Shown: positions 17,402-26,619, numbered from the stretch's first letter. The stretch: 64,000 nucleotides of DNA from an uncultured bacterium (GCA_905215345.1 CAJMPR010000015.1:38972-102971), one strand, 5' to 3'. Numbers and translations: made by a program. The notes: generated from the sequence alone by a model not told the origin.

Positions 17402-18346
17402 ATGAATGTAATTCTGATTGCAGTGATTTCATTGGGGGCTATAGCGCTGATTTCCGCAGCTATCCTTTATGTAGCTTCCAAGAAGTTCGCCGTGTATGAA
17501 GATCCGCGAATTGCACAAGTAGCAGAAGTGCTTCCGCAGGCAAATTGCGGTGGATGTGGTTACCCGGGATGTAGCGGATTTGCTGATGCTTGTGTAAAAG
17601 CCGGTTCGCTTGAAGGTAAACTCTGTCCGGTGGGTGGACAACCCGTTATGACAAAGGTTGCAGAGATTCTGGGATTAGATGCTGCTGCCTCCGAACCTAT
17701 GGTTGCAGTAGTAAGATGTAACGGAACATGTGCCAACCGTCCTCGTGTGAATCACTATGATGGAGCAAAGAGTTGTGCGATTGCTGCTTCTCTTTATGGT
17801 GGTGAAACCGGCTGTAGTTACGGTTGCCTGGGATGTGGCGACTGTGTAGCTGCCTGCCAGTTCGATGCTATCCATATGAATCCCGAAACCGGACTTCCGG
17901 AAGTGGATGAAGCAAAGTGTACAGCTTGTGGAGCATGTGTTAAGGCATGTCCTAAGTTTATTATTGAAATCCGTCCGCAGGGCAAGAAATCACGCCGCGT
18001 ATATGTGCAGTGCGTCAATAAAGACAAAGGGGCTGTAGCCCGTAAGGCTTGTACGGTAGCTTGTATCGGTTGTGGTAAGTGTGTGAAGGTATGTCCGTTC
18101 GAAGCTATTACTTTGGAGAACAATCTGGCCTACATTGATCCGAATAAATGTAAATCTTGTCGCAAGTGTGAGGAAGTTTGTCCGCAAAATACCATTATTG
18201 CACTTAACTTTCCTCCACGTAAGCCGAAAGTAGAAGGTGATGCTGCGGTGGCTACTCCCAAAGTGGTAGTTGCTTCGGCGAAAGTGGCTGAAACTCCGAA
18301 AGCACCAGAAGCACCGGCAGCGGAAGCTCCGAAAGTAGAGGCATAA
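17402..18346 (+). CDS. rnfB: Ion-translocating oxidoreductase complex subunit B
   Basis: RnfB accepts electrons from ferredoxin and passes them into the Rnf complex at the membrane. In 314 residues it shows an N-terminal anchor helix (about 3-26), the Fe-S motif NCGGCGYPGCSGFADAC (about 49-65) and four ferredoxin-like CxxCxxCxxxC motifs (CLGCGDCVAAC, CTACGACVKAC, CIGCGKCVKVC, CKSCRKCEEVC), two more than the short proteobacterial form. A last 35-residue Ala/Pro/Lys tail (APEAPAAEAPKVEA) looks like a flexible tether. It is followed 39 bases later by rnfC. Confidence 0.96.
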   Translation: MNVILIAVISLGAIALISAAILYVASKKFAVYEDPRIAQVAEVLPQANCGGCGYPGCSGFADACVKAGSLEGKLCPVGGQPVMTKVAEILGLDAAASEPMVAVVRCNGTCANRPRVNHYDGAKSCAIAASLYGGETGCSYGCLGCGDCVAACQFDAIHMNPETGLPEVDEAKCTACGACVKACPKFIIEIRPQGKKSRRVYVQCVNKDKGAVARKACTVACIGCGKCVKVCPFEAITLENNLAYIDPNKCKSCRKCEEVCPQNTIIALNFPPRKPKVEGDAAVATPKVVVASAKVAETPKAPEAPAAEAPKVEA

Positions 18347-18385
18347 AATTAACAAGTAATTAAACGACTAAAAATACAGAATTGT

Positions 18386-19720
18386 ATGTTGAAGACATTT
18401 TCAATTGGTGGAGTTCATCCACACGAAAATAAACTTTCAGCACACCAGCCAATCATTCAGGCAGAGGTTCCGGCTAAAGCCGTAATCTTGTTAGGACAGC
18501 ACATCGGTGCTCCTGCAAAACCTATAGTGGCCAAGGGTGATGTTGTGAAAGTAGGTACAAAGATTGCCGAACCCGGTGGCTTCGTATCAGCAGCTATTCA
18601 TTCGTCTGTCAGCGGAAAAGTCGCTAAGATTGACACGATTGTCGACGCCAGCGGTTACGCTAAACCTGCAATCTTTATTGATGTGGAAGGGGATGAGTGG
18701 GAAGAATCTATTGACCGCACTGATACGTTGATAAAAGAATGTAATATTTCTGCAGAGGAGATTGTGAAGAAGATTGCCGACGCCGGTATCGTAGGGTTAG
18801 GTGGCGCTTGCTTTCCTACACAAGTGAAATTGTGCCCACCGCCTGCATTTAAAGCAGAATGTGTTATCATTAATGCGGTAGAGTGCGAACCTTATCTGAC
18901 AGCCGATCATCAGCTAATGTTGGAGCATGCCGAAGAAATCATGGTAGGGGTTTCCATCTTGATGAAAGCCGTTAAAGTGAATAAAGCATTTATCGGTATT
19001 GAAAATAATAAGCCCGATGCTATTCAGTTGATGACAAAAGTCGCTGCCGGCTATGCAGGTATCGAAATAGTTCCTTTGAAAGTACAATATCCGCAAGGAG
19101 GTGAAAAGCAGTTGATCGATGCTGTTATCAGCCGTCAGGTAGCTGCCGGTGCATTGCCTATTTCTACAGGAGCCGTTGTTCAGAACGTGGGTACTGCATT
19201 TGCTGTTTATCAGGCTGTTCAGAAGAATAAACCGTTGTTTGAACGTGTTATTACCGTAACGGGTAAATCTCTGGCTAAACCGTCCAACTTCCTAGCTCGT
19301 GTAGGTACTCCGATGCAGCAGCTGATTGAGGCTTGCGGTGGTCTTCCCGGAGATACGGGTAAGATTATCGGTGGTGGCCCGATGATGGGTAAGGCTTTGA
19401 TAAATACGGATGTGCCGACTGCCAAAGGTAGTTCCGGTATTCTGATTATGAACGACAAAGAAGCCAAACGTGGCGAAATTCAACCTTGTATTCGTTGCGC
19501 TAAGTGTGTAGGAGCCTGTCCGATGGGATTGGAACCTTACTTGCTTGCTACCGTATCGGCTCATGGAGATTTTGAAAGAGTAGAGAAAGAAGATATCATG
19601 TCATGTATTGAGTGTGGCTCATGCCAGTTCACTTGCCCTTCCAATCGTCCTATGCTGGATTATATCCGTTTAGGCAAAGGTAAAGTAGGAGCAATGATAC
19701 GTGCACGTCAAGCTAAATAA
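18386..19720 (+). CDS. rnfC: Ion-translocating oxidoreductase complex subunit C
   Basis: RnfC is the soluble NADH/FMN-binding subunit, related to Nqo1/NuoF, and exchanges electrons with NAD. At 444 residues it has the N-terminal barrel-sandwich region (FSIGGVHPHENKL), the flavin/NAD-binding Rossmann part with GLGGACFPTQVK near 137, a SLBB-like domain and two C-terminal 4Fe-4S motifs (CIRCAKCVGACP and CIECGSCQFTCP). Nothing is missing. The next gene, rnfD, starts 8 bases on. Confidence 0.97.
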   Translation: MLKTFSIGGVHPHENKLSAHQPIIQAEVPAKAVILLGQHIGAPAKPIVAKGDVVKVGTKIAEPGGFVSAAIHSSVSGKVAKIDTIVDASGYAKPAIFIDVEGDEWEESIDRTDTLIKECNISAEEIVKKIADAGIVGLGGACFPTQVKLCPPPAFKAECVIINAVECEPYLTADHQLMLEHAEEIMVGVSILMKAVKVNKAFIGIENNKPDAIQLMTKVAAGYAGIEIVPLKVQYPQGGEKQLIDAVISRQVAAGALPISTGAVVQNVGTAFAVYQAVQKNKPLFERVITVTGKSLAKPSNFLARVGTPMQQLIEACGGLPGDTGKIIGGGPMMGKALINTDVPTAKGSSGILIMNDKEAKRGEIQPCIRCAKCVGACPMGLEPYLLATVSAHGDFERVEKEDIMSCIECGSCQFTCPSNRPMLDYIRLGKGKVGAMIRARQAK

Positions 19721-19728
19721 AACGAAGT

Positions 19729-20724
19729 ATGGAAAATAAATTAATCGTATCCCTTTCGCCCCATGTTCACGGTGGTGACAGCGTAAAGAAGAATATGTAT
19801 GGCGTGCTCATTGCATTAATTCCTGCATTTCTCGTATCGCTTTACTTTTTTGGACTGGGTGCGCTGATTGTTACGGCTACTTCCGTAGCAGCCTGCTTAT
19901 TCTTTGAATGGGCTATCGGCAAATTCCTGATGAAAAAAGAAACTACGACCATCTGTGACGGTTCAGCCATTATCACCGGTGTGTTGTTGGCATTCAATTT
20001 ACCTTCCAATCTGCCTATCTGGATTATCATTCTTGGCGCCTTGTTTGCTATCGGTGTAGGCAAGATGTCATTCGGTGGTTTGGGTTGTAACCCTTTTAAT
20101 CCGGCATTGGCCGGCCGTGTATTCTTACTGCTCTCTTTCCCGGTGCAGATGACTACTTGGCCTGCTGTGGGACAGTTAACCGCTTATACGGATGCTACTA
20201 CTGCAGCGACACCGCTTGCTATCATGAAAGGAGTAATTAATGGCGCTCCGGGTATGTCTCTCAGTGATCTTCCTACATCTTTAGATTTGTTAATCGGGAA
20301 TAATGGAGGATGTATCGGTGAGGTTAGTGCATTAGCTTTGTTGTTAGGACTTGCATATATGCTATGGAAGAAAATTATTACCTGGCATATTCCTGTGTCT
20401 ATTCTGGTAACGGTATTTGTCTTCTCCGGCATTATGTACCTGGTTAATCCGACAATATATGTTTCTCCGGTATTGCAGTTGTTATCGGGTGGTCTGATGT
20501 TGGGTGCTGTCTTTATGGCGACTGACTATGTAACTTCACCGATGAGTCACAAGGGAATGTTGATTTACGGTATCTGTATCGGTCTGTTAACGGTTATCAT
20601 CCGTCTGTTCGGTGCATATCCTGAGGGTATGTCGTTCGCTATTCTGATAATGAATGCGTTCACTCCGTTGATTAACACCTATGTTAAACCTAAACGCTTT
20701 GGGGAGGTAGCGAAGAAGAAATGA
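19729..20724 (+). CDS. rnfD: Ion-translocating oxidoreductase complex subunit D
   Basis: This is a membrane subunit (331 residues, about 9-10 spans) homologous to NqrB. It carries covalently bound FMN: the motif DATTAATPLA places the flavin-linked Thr at residue 161, so the flavin-transferase site is intact. NPFNPALAGR and the TDYVTSPMS segment are further family marks. Its last codons overlap the rnfG start by four bases (ATGA), which indicates translational coupling. It pumps ions (sodium or proton) together with RnfG, E and A. Confidence 0.96.
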   Translation: MENKLIVSLSPHVHGGDSVKKNMYGVLIALIPAFLVSLYFFGLGALIVTATSVAACLFFEWAIGKFLMKKETTTICDGSAIITGVLLAFNLPSNLPIWIIILGALFAIGVGKMSFGGLGCNPFNPALAGRVFLLLSFPVQMTTWPAVGQLTAYTDATTAATPLAIMKGVINGAPGMSLSDLPTSLDLLIGNNGGCIGEVSALALLLGLAYMLWKKIITWHIPVSILVTVFVFSGIMYLVNPTIYVSPVLQLLSGGLMLGAVFMATDYVTSPMSHKGMLIYGICIGLLTVIIRLFGAYPEGMSFAILIMNAFTPLINTYVKPKRFGEVAKKK

Positions 20725-21407
20725 AAAAGTTAGAATCATCCTTAAAGAATATGTTGCTGGTACTTACGGGGGTTACAGCTATCTCCGTAGCATTGCTGGC
20801 TTATGTAAACGAACTGACGAAAGAACCCATTGCACAGGCTAATGCCAAGACTTTGAGTGATGCTGTTAGTGCGGTAGTTCCTGGTTTCAATAATGATCCG
20901 ATTGCCGAAAAGAAAGTTCAGGAAGTGAACGGAGTTGAGTATTCTGTATATCCTGCTACCCAAGATGGTAAATATATCGGTGCAGCTGTAGAAGCTACGG
21001 CTATGGGATTCGGTGGCGAACTGAAAGTATTGGTCGGTTTTGATGCTCAGGGACAAATTATTGACTATTCTTTGCTGTCGCATGTAGAAACTCCGGGACT
21101 GGGTTCTAAGGCTGCCGACTGGTTTAAGAAAGGTAACAAAGGTGATATTACAGGTATGAATCCGGGTGAATCTCCGCTGACTGTAAGCAAAGACGGTGGT
21201 AAGGTAGATGCCATTACCGCTTCAACCATTACTTCACGTGCTTTCTTGAATGCAGTGAACGCAGCTTATGCAGCTTATGCGGGGCAGAATACTGCCGACG
21301 GTGCTACGGGAGCTACTCAGCAAAAGGTGGAGCAAGCTGCTGAAATGAGTACTTCTACGGGAGCTTCAATAAAAGTGGAACTTACTGACTCTGTCAGTGC
21401 TAAATAA
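20721..21407 (+). CDS. rnfG: Ion-translocating oxidoreductase complex subunit G
   Basis: RnfG has a single N-terminal membrane anchor (about 8-28) and an exported FMN domain. In 228 residues the covalent-FMN motif is DAITASTIT with the acceptor Thr at 169, matching the D-x-x-S/T-G/A-x-T rule; the usual GAT is AST here, a permitted variant. HVETPGLGSK is the other family motif. The last 40 residues (Thr/Ala/Gln-rich) extend past the FMN domain. It overlaps rnfD and precedes rnfE by 15 bases. Confidence 0.95.
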   Translation: MKKLESSLKNMLLVLTGVTAISVALLAYVNELTKEPIAQANAKTLSDAVSAVVPGFNNDPIAEKKVQEVNGVEYSVYPATQDGKYIGAAVEATAMGFGGELKVLVGFDAQGQIIDYSLLSHVETPGLGSKAADWFKKGNKGDITGMNPGESPLTVSKDGGKVDAITASTITSRAFLNAVNAAYAAYAGQNTADGATGATQQKVEQAAEMSTSTGASIKVELTDSVSAK

Positions 21408-21422
21408 GAAAGGAGTAGAAAT

Positions 21423-22007
21423 ATGAATAATTTTAAAGTTATGATGAATGGGATTATCAAAGAAAATCCTACGTTTGTGCTCCTGCTTGGTATGTGTCCT
21501 ACCTTGGGTACTACTTCATCTGCTATCAATGGTATGGGTATGGGTTTGGCAACGATGTTCGTGCTTATTTGTTCCAATGTGGTGATTTCTGCGATTAAGA
21601 ACTTCATTCCCGATATGGTGCGTATTCCTTCGTTTATTGTGGTTATTGCATCATTTGTAACCTTGTTGCAGATGGTGATGCAAGCTTATGTTCCTGCACT
21701 TTATGCTACGTTGGGACTGTTTATTCCGTTGATTGTAGTAAACTGTATTGTATTGGGACGTGCTGAAGCTTTTGCTGCCAAGAATAACCCGATAGCTTCT
21801 TTCTTTGACGGTTTGGGTATGGGATTAGGCTTTACTATTGCGTTGACTCTGTTGGGCGCTGTTCGTGAGTTTTTGGGAACAGGTAAAATCTTTAATATTA
21901 CGCTTCTTCCCGAAGAATATGGAATGTTGCTGTTTGTTCTTGCTCCGGGTGCATTCATTGCGCTGGGATATCTTATTGCATTAGTAAACAGTTTCAAGAA
22001 AGCATAA
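21423..22007 (+). CDS. rnfE: Ion-translocating oxidoreductase complex subunit E
   Basis: This 194-residue integral membrane subunit has six predicted spans and is homologous to NqrD. Family motifs include NPTFVLLLGMCPTLG at the start and the inverted-topology partner NCIVLGRAEAFA midway. Together with RnfA it holds a membrane-embedded 2Fe-2S centre; the relevant cysteines are seen at MCPTLG and in the NCIVLG loop. It precedes rnfA by 15 bases. Confidence 0.96.
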   Translation: MNNFKVMMNGIIKENPTFVLLLGMCPTLGTTSSAINGMGMGLATMFVLICSNVVISAIKNFIPDMVRIPSFIVVIASFVTLLQMVMQAYVPALYATLGLFIPLIVVNCIVLGRAEAFAAKNNPIASFFDGLGMGLGFTIALTLLGAVREFLGTGKIFNITLLPEEYGMLLFVLAPGAFIALGYLIALVNSFKKA

Positions 22008-22022
22008 TTTGTAATTGACATT

Positions 22023-22601
22023 ATGGAATATATATTGATATTTATCTCGGCAATCTTTGTTAATAACATTGTATTGTCGCAATTCTTAGGGATCTGTCCT
22101 TTTTTGGGCGTGTCCAAGAAAGTGGAGACAGCGTTGGGTATGTCAGCAGCAGTAGCCTTCGTGCTTACCATTGCAACTATTGTGACATTTCTTATCCAGA
22201 AATATGTGCTTGATACTTTTGATTTAGGTTATTTGCAAACTATTACCTTTATCTTAGTGATTGCAGCATTGGTACAAATGGTAGAAATCATTCTAAAGAA
22301 AGTATCTCCTTCTTTATACCAGGCATTGGGTGTGTTCTTGCCATTGATTACGACTAACTGTTGTATTCTGGGTGTAGCCATTCTTGTTATTCAGAAAGAT
22401 TATGACTTACTAACGGGAGTCGTTTATGCATTCTCTACTGCCATCGGTTTTGGTTTGGCATTGACGGTCTTTGCTGGTTTGCGTGAACAGATGAGTTTGG
22501 TTAATATCCCTAAAGGTATGCAGGGGACTCCGATAGCATTGATTACAGCCGGTTTATTGGCTATGGCATTTATGGGATTCTCCGGTGTAGTTAAGATATA
22601 A
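22023..22601 (+). CDS. rnfA: Ion-translocating oxidoreductase complex subunit A
   Basis: This 192-residue membrane subunit has six predicted spans, is homologous to NqrE and is the antiparallel twin of RnfE. Conserved features are NNIVLSQFLGICPFLGVS at residues 14-31 and TTNCCILGVAILV near 107-119; the GICPFLG and NCCILG cysteines are the expected 2Fe-2S ligands shared with RnfE. It is the last gene of the operon, followed by a terminator at 22666. Confidence 0.97.
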   Translation: MEYILIFISAIFVNNIVLSQFLGICPFLGVSKKVETALGMSAAVAFVLTIATIVTFLIQKYVLDTFDLGYLQTITFILVIAALVQMVEIILKKVSPSLYQALGVFLPLITTNCCILGVAILVIQKDYDLLTGVVYAFSTAIGFGLALTVFAGLREQMSLVNIPKGMQGTPIALITAGLLAMAFMGFSGVVKI

Positions 22602-22665
22602 AATAAATATACAAATTGTAGAATGTATTATCATTTTACAGTTTACAAATAATATTGAATTATTT

Positions 22666-22721
22666 AAAGCGAAGAACTTACTCTTTATATAATTAAGAGA
22701 GTAGGTTCTTTGCTTTTTTTT
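22666..22721 (+). terminator. Terminator of the rnf operon
   Basis: A 19-bp stem with two mismatched or wobble pairs (22666-22684 with 22698-22716) followed by eight T. In the 316-base gap to galE the rest is AT-rich sequence with no gene; the galE promoter is at its end. Confidence 0.88.
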
Positions 22722-22868
22722 ATATTTGCTTTAATTAAAAGAATTAGATAACTGATAGTAGAACTGATGATGTCCTTAAATGCTTAGAGTTATCGCACAC
22801 GGTCACAATAGAACATTTTTTTCGTTATTTTTTTCTTTTCTATATACTATATTATGAATTAATTTCCT

Positions 22869-22876
22869 TACATTTG
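22869..22876 (+). promoter_or_regulatory. -7 box of galE
   Basis: TACATTTG matches TAnnTTTG, 42 bases before the ATG at 22918. A long T-rich stretch (about 22816-22842) precedes it, but no clear -33 TTTG. Confidence 0.5.
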
Positions 22877-22917
22877 TAGCGTAATGATAACCTAAAAGCT
22901 AAATTATCTCTATTAAT

Positions 22918-23952
22918 ATGCAAGAAAGAATCTTAGTTACAGGCGGAACCGGTTATATTGGTTCTCATACTGTAGTAGAACTTCAGAACGCAGGTTATGA
23001 AGTTGTTATAATTGATAATTTGTCAAACTCCAGCGCAGATGTTGTAGACAACATCGAAAAAGTATCAGGCATTCGTCCTGCATTTGAAAAAGTAGACTGT
23101 TTGGACTACGCCGGTCTTGATGCTGTGTTTGCTAAATATAAAGGCATTAAAGCAATCATTCACTTTGCAGCCAGTAAGGCAGTAGGCGAATCGGTTCAAA
23201 AGCCACTGATGTACTATCGTAATAATTTGGTTTCTTTGATAAATTTGCTTGAATTGATGCCGAAGCATGAAGTAGGAGGTATTGTATTCTCTTCTTCTTG
23301 TACCGTTTATGGTCAACCGGACGAACTACCGGTAACTGAAATGGCTCCCATTAAGAAGGCGGAATCTCCTTATGGAAATACTAAGCAAATCAACGAAGAA
23401 ATTGTTCGTGATACGGTTGCTTCCGGTGCTCCTATTAATGCTATTTTGTTGCGTTACTTTAATCCTATTGGTGCGCATCCTACCGCATTACTCGGTGAGT
23501 TGCCTAATGGTGTACCGCAGAACTTGATACCATATCTTACTCAGACAGCTATCGGTATTCGCGAAAAACTGAGCGTGTTTGGTGATGATTATGATACTCC
23601 TGATGGTTCATGTATCCGCGACTTCATCAATGTTGTTGATTTGGCAAAAGCACATGTAGTAGCTATTCGCCGTATTTTAGAACAGAAGCAAAAGGAAAAA
23701 GTAGAGGTGTTTAATATCGGTACCGGACGTGGTCTTTCTGTATTGGAATTGATTAATGCTTTTGAAAAAGCAACCGGTGTGAAGTTGAACTACCAGATTG
23801 TAGCTCGTCGTGTTGGAGATATTGAAAAGGTATGGGCCAATCCGGAACTGGCGAACAACGAGTTAGGCTGGAAAGCAGAATCTAGTATTGAAGATACTTT
23901 ACGTTCTGCGTGGAACTGGCAGTTGAAGCTTCGTGAGAGAGGCATTCAATAA
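22918..23952 (+). CDS. galE: UDP-glucose 4-epimerase
   Basis: GalE interconverts UDP-glucose and UDP-galactose for galactose use and surface-sugar synthesis. The 344-residue extended short-chain dehydrogenase has the NAD loop TGGTGYIGSH (8-17), the catalytic Ser-Ser-Cys-Thr region (FSSSCTVYG) and YGNTK with the active Tyr/Lys. RYFNPIGAHPT and the C-terminal WGxx-type motif are typical of GalE rather than of other epimerases. The gene is alone between two terminators. Its 3' region holds two unusual C-rich hairpins. Confidence 0.96.
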   Translation: MQERILVTGGTGYIGSHTVVELQNAGYEVVIIDNLSNSSADVVDNIEKVSGIRPAFEKVDCLDYAGLDAVFAKYKGIKAIIHFAASKAVGESVQKPLMYYRNNLVSLINLLELMPKHEVGGIVFSSSCTVYGQPDELPVTEMAPIKKAESPYGNTKQINEEIVRDTVASGAPINAILLRYFNPIGAHPTALLGELPNGVPQNLIPYLTQTAIGIREKLSVFGDDYDTPDGSCIRDFINVVDLAKAHVVAIRRILEQKQKEKVEVFNIGTGRGLSVLELINAFEKATGVKLNYQIVARRVGDIEKVWANPELANNELGWKAESSIEDTLRSAWNWQLKLRERGIQ

Positions 23953-23982
23953 AAATGAATTTGTGTTTTTTAACAGATAGAA

Positions 23983-24086
23983 ATAAACAAATGCCTCCCC
24001 GCATTTGTTTATAACATGCAAATCAGCCTGAAGCTGTTTATGTATATGTGAATATCCATAATTAGTACGTATGCCTCCCCGGCATA
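23983..24086 (+). other. Two hairpins with identical C-rich loops in the galE 3' region
   Basis: The first stem (12 bp, 23983-23994 with 24001-24012) has loop CTCCCC. The second (6 bp, 24070-24075 with 24081-24086) has loop TCCCC. Both present the same ten bases ATGCCTCCCC (23991-24000, 24071-24080). With the strong terminator at 24142 they form what could be a 3' UTR-derived RNA of about 200 bases. Confidence 0.5.
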
Positions 24087-24141
24087 GACAGGTAAGATTG
24101 CATAGTAGTTTTGTCGTGTTTTATTTTGTGTTTGTGTTGTG

Positions 24142-24175
24142 AATAAGCCTTGTCGCGAGACAAGGCTTATTTTTT
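24142..24175 (+). terminator. Intrinsic terminator of galE (or its 3' RNA)
   Basis: A perfect 13-bp stem (24142-24154 with 24159-24171), GCGA tetraloop and T6. The stem can also work for the gene on the opposite strand. Confidence 0.92.
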
Positions 24176-24221
24176 GTACATATTGAATCGTTTGTACTTG
24201 GCTGGATATATCTTGGGAAAC

Positions 24222-25175
24222 TTATTTTCTGGATAAATATTCTTCAATCTCTACTGCTGTTACGTCTTTCAGCAATACTGTCTTTTCATTATCCAATAGA
24301 TAAAGAGTGGGGATGGCCTTTAGGTCATACAGACTTTTCTGCTCAATAGCTTGTCCTTTATCGTATCCGTTAATCCATTCTTTGGGAAAATCTGAAAGGT
24401 GGCGATTCCATTCCTCCAGATCAATGTCAGGATATATAGAGAGGATTTCCACTTGTTTCTTTGCCAACGCCTGGTTGATAGCAGGTGCATTTTTTAAGGC
24501 TTCAATAGTTTCGGCACAAGCATGGCAGCCCGGGTTATTAATGAATAATACAATATAAGGTGTTTTCAGTCCATAAAGCCTACCTTGCTTTCCCGAATTA
24601 AGGGTGTAAGTAAAGTCTATAGCTTTAGTACCTATCCGGTTTTTCTGTGCGAGTTCACGTCGTTTTTCCGGACGTAGCTTTTCGGTATCATTCAGAACAG
24701 GTGAAGCTAATAAAACATCCAGAACGGATATATACAATTCTTCGTTACGCATTGGTGAATTAGGATCATACAAATATTTATCTGCCAATTCCATCATGTA
24801 TAGATAACACTTTCTTTCTTTTTCAGCTTGGGAAAATATGTTCTTCAATGCAGCGTCAGCTACTGGAGGAGATACAAGTTTTAGCAGGTCGATATAGTCT
24901 ACCCATGCCTGTTCTGTAACTTCGGGATGATGTACGTAATTAGAGTCGGCGAAGTTTATATTATCCCAATAATGACGTGCCAGATAATCTGCACGAAGTT
25001 CAGGGGTATTCAGCATAGACGGTATGGTAGGCAGAATGAAAGCTGTTATCGTATCAACAGGAGCAACTTCTGCCGGAGAATTATTAGTCCTACTTCCACA
25101 TGCAGTACATAAGTTGAACAATAACAGTAAGGAGGCAGAGAAGGCTAAGAGAATTTTTTTTTTCTTGTATTCCAT
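24222..25175 (-). CDS. DUF5106/thioredoxin-fold lipoprotein
   Basis: This 317-residue exported protein starts at ATG 25175 (MEYKKKKILL), because a promoter box lies at 25194-25201 inside the longer open frame. After the signal (FNLCTACGS, likely lipid-attached Cys) comes a helical region of about 150 residues typical of DUF5106. A thioredoxin-like domain follows from about 185, with the redox pair in NPGCHAC and the cis-Pro loop AIPTLYLL. The protein probably acts in periplasmic thiol redox, like TlpA/ResA-type proteins. It is divergent from a peroxidase of the same redox theme. Confidence 0.82.
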   Translation of the reverse strand: MEYKKKKILLAFSASLLLLFNLCTACGSRTNNSPAEVAPVDTITAFILPTIPSMLNTPELRADYLARHYWDNINFADSNYVHHPEVTEQAWVDYIDLLKLVSPPVADAALKNIFSQAEKERKCYLYMMELADKYLYDPNSPMRNEELYISVLDVLLASPVLNDTEKLRPEKRRELAQKNRIGTKAIDFTYTLNSGKQGRLYGLKTPYIVLFINNPGCHACAETIEALKNAPAINQALAKKQVEILSIYPDIDLEEWNRHLSDFPKEWINGYDKGQAIEQKSLYDLKAIPTLYLLDNEKTVLLKDVTAVEIEEYLSRK

Positions 25176-25193
25176 ATAACTTATTTTATTTAT

Positions 25194-25201
25194 CAAAATT
25201 A
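25194..25201 (-). promoter_or_regulatory. -7 box of the DUF5106 gene
   Basis: Minus-strand TAATTTTG is a full TAnnTTTG match, about 19 bases before ATG 25175. It rules against the start at 25223. Confidence 0.5.
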
Positions 25202-25401
25202 GCGATTTTCTTATCATGTACAATAGATATATCTAATAAAATAGTGAGGTAAAATGTTTTTGTGATACAATTTTATTGATATAAAAATCATATTTGCTTG
25301 TATTGAATGTCTTGTATAGTATACATGAAACTAACTGTCGATATTGTATAAACTTTTATTTTTCTTTCTTGTTATATATATTATAACCAATATATATTGA
25401 T

Positions 25402-25941
25402 ATGAAAACATTTATTATAACTCTAATTTTGGCAATGATGGTAACAGTAAGCAATGCACAGCAAAAAAGTTTTTATGATTTCACAGTAAAAACAATTGAT
25501 GGAAAAGATTTACCTCTTTCTACTTTTAAGGGGAAAAAAGTTCTGGTTGTCAATGTCGCTTCCAAATGTGGCTTTACTCCGCAATATGCGAAACTGGAAG
25601 AGTTGTATAGTCAATATGGTAAGGATAATTTTGTAGTGATAGGTTTTCCCGCTAATAATTTCTTGCATCAGGAACCTGGAACTAATGAAGAAATTAAGGC
25701 ATTCTGCACATTGAATTATGGAGTTACTTTCCCTATGATGGCAAAAATATCGGTAAAAGGGAAAGATATTGCCCCGCTTTACCAATGGCTTACTAATAAA
25801 AGTGAGAATGGAGTGGAGGATGCCAAAGTTGGATGGAATTTTCATAAATTTCTGATTGATGAAAATGGGAATTGGGTAGCTTCTTACGGTTCGAACACTG
25901 ATCCATTATCGGAGAAGATCGTTGATTGGATAACGAAGTAA
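25402..25941 (+). CDS. Exported glutathione-peroxidase-family thiol peroxidase
   Basis: This 179-residue protein carries a signal peptide (cut near residue 19, SNAQ), so it acts in the periplasm. The peroxidatic residue is Cys56 (NVASKCGFT), not selenocysteine. A second Cys102 (AFCTLNYGVTFP) stands where the resolving Cys of 2-Cys enzymes lies, so it is likely recycled by a thioredoxin-type donor. The active-site WNFHKFL Trp is kept, but the usual FPCNQF reads FPANNF, so the Gln of the tetrad is replaced by Asn. It reduces hydrogen or lipid peroxides. The 225-base gap upstream shows no clear promoter box. Confidence 0.9.
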   Translation: MKTFIITLILAMMVTVSNAQQKSFYDFTVKTIDGKDLPLSTFKGKKVLVVNVASKCGFTPQYAKLEELYSQYGKDNFVVIGFPANNFLHQEPGTNEEIKAFCTLNYGVTFPMMAKISVKGKDIAPLYQWLTNKSENGVEDAKVGWNFHKFLIDENGNWVASYGSNTDPLSEKIVDWITK

Positions 25942-25979
25942 TTATTTTTGAGAGAAGCAATGATTAAAATTGATTATTT

Positions 25980-26330
25980 ATGCTGAGTAGTTTTCTAAAT
26001 ACATTAGCTACGATAATAAGTGTGACAAGTCTGTTGATTGTCACCTATGGAGCATTAATAGGAATTATATCTTTTCTCATCAATGAAATCAGGAGATTTA
26101 CAGGTAATTATTCCACAATAAATATACGAAAGCTAAGGGCCACTTTTGGAACCTACTTACTACTCGGACTAGAGTTCCTGATCGCTTCCGATATTTTGAA
26201 AACAGTATTGGAACCTACTCTGAATGAACTGGCTATTCTTGGTGGAATCGTTATTTTGCGAACTATCCTTTCTGTATTTCTGAACAAAGAAATAAAAGAA
26301 TTAGAAGCTGAAAACAAGGATATGGTGTAA
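25980..26330 (+). CDS. DUF1622 small membrane protein
   Basis: This 116-residue protein has three predicted membrane spans (about 10-35, 55-75, 83-100), an Arg-rich loop between the first two (EIRRFTG, RKLRATFG) and a charged C-terminus (NKEIKELEAENK). It fits the DUF1622 family, whose role is unknown. It lies 38 bases after the peroxidase gene on the same strand and shares its terminator, so the two are probably co-transcribed. Confidence 0.75.
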   Translation: MLSSFLNTLATIISVTSLLIVTYGALIGIISFLINEIRRFTGNYSTINIRKLRATFGTYLLLGLEFLIASDILKTVLEPTLNELAILGGIVILRTILSVFLNKEIKELEAENKDMV

Positions 26331-26359
26331 TTCTTGTGTTATATTGCTAAACAAGAGAG

Positions 26360-26387
26360 AGCCGGAGCATAAATTATCCGGCTTTTT
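26360..26387 (+). terminator. Terminator of the peroxidase-DUF1622 unit
   Basis: A 7-bp stem (26360-26366 with 26377-26383), 10-base loop and T-tract. Confidence 0.8.
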
Positions 26388-26611
26388 GTTTGCCATGTTT
26401 ACTCTTCCATTGTAGAAACGGCAATAAAGCTGATATATAAAGAATGAATCTTCAGAATTATCAATTATTTCTTGATTAGGTGCATTACTAATCGTTAACC
26501 AATGTTATTATTATCATGGAAAACTGTTCTATTTGTAGCATAAATCGTTCAAAAACGTATAATTTATAGAAAAAATGCTTTTGGGGAGAACAATTAGACG
26601 ATATTTGTTTA

Positions 26612-26619
26612 TACATTTG
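26612..26619 (+). promoter_or_regulatory. -7 box of the atp operon; long leader follows
   Basis: TACATTTG matches TAnnTTTG; a TTTG at 26580-26583 is 28 bases upstream, farther than ideal. The predicted leader to atpD is about 175 bases. It contains a 21-codon open frame (ATG 26700, stop 26763-26765; MKDATWLIWVLDD then TQDDLQLY) with no clear ribosome site. In the rest of 26388-26600 I see only AT-rich sequence. Confidence 0.4.
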
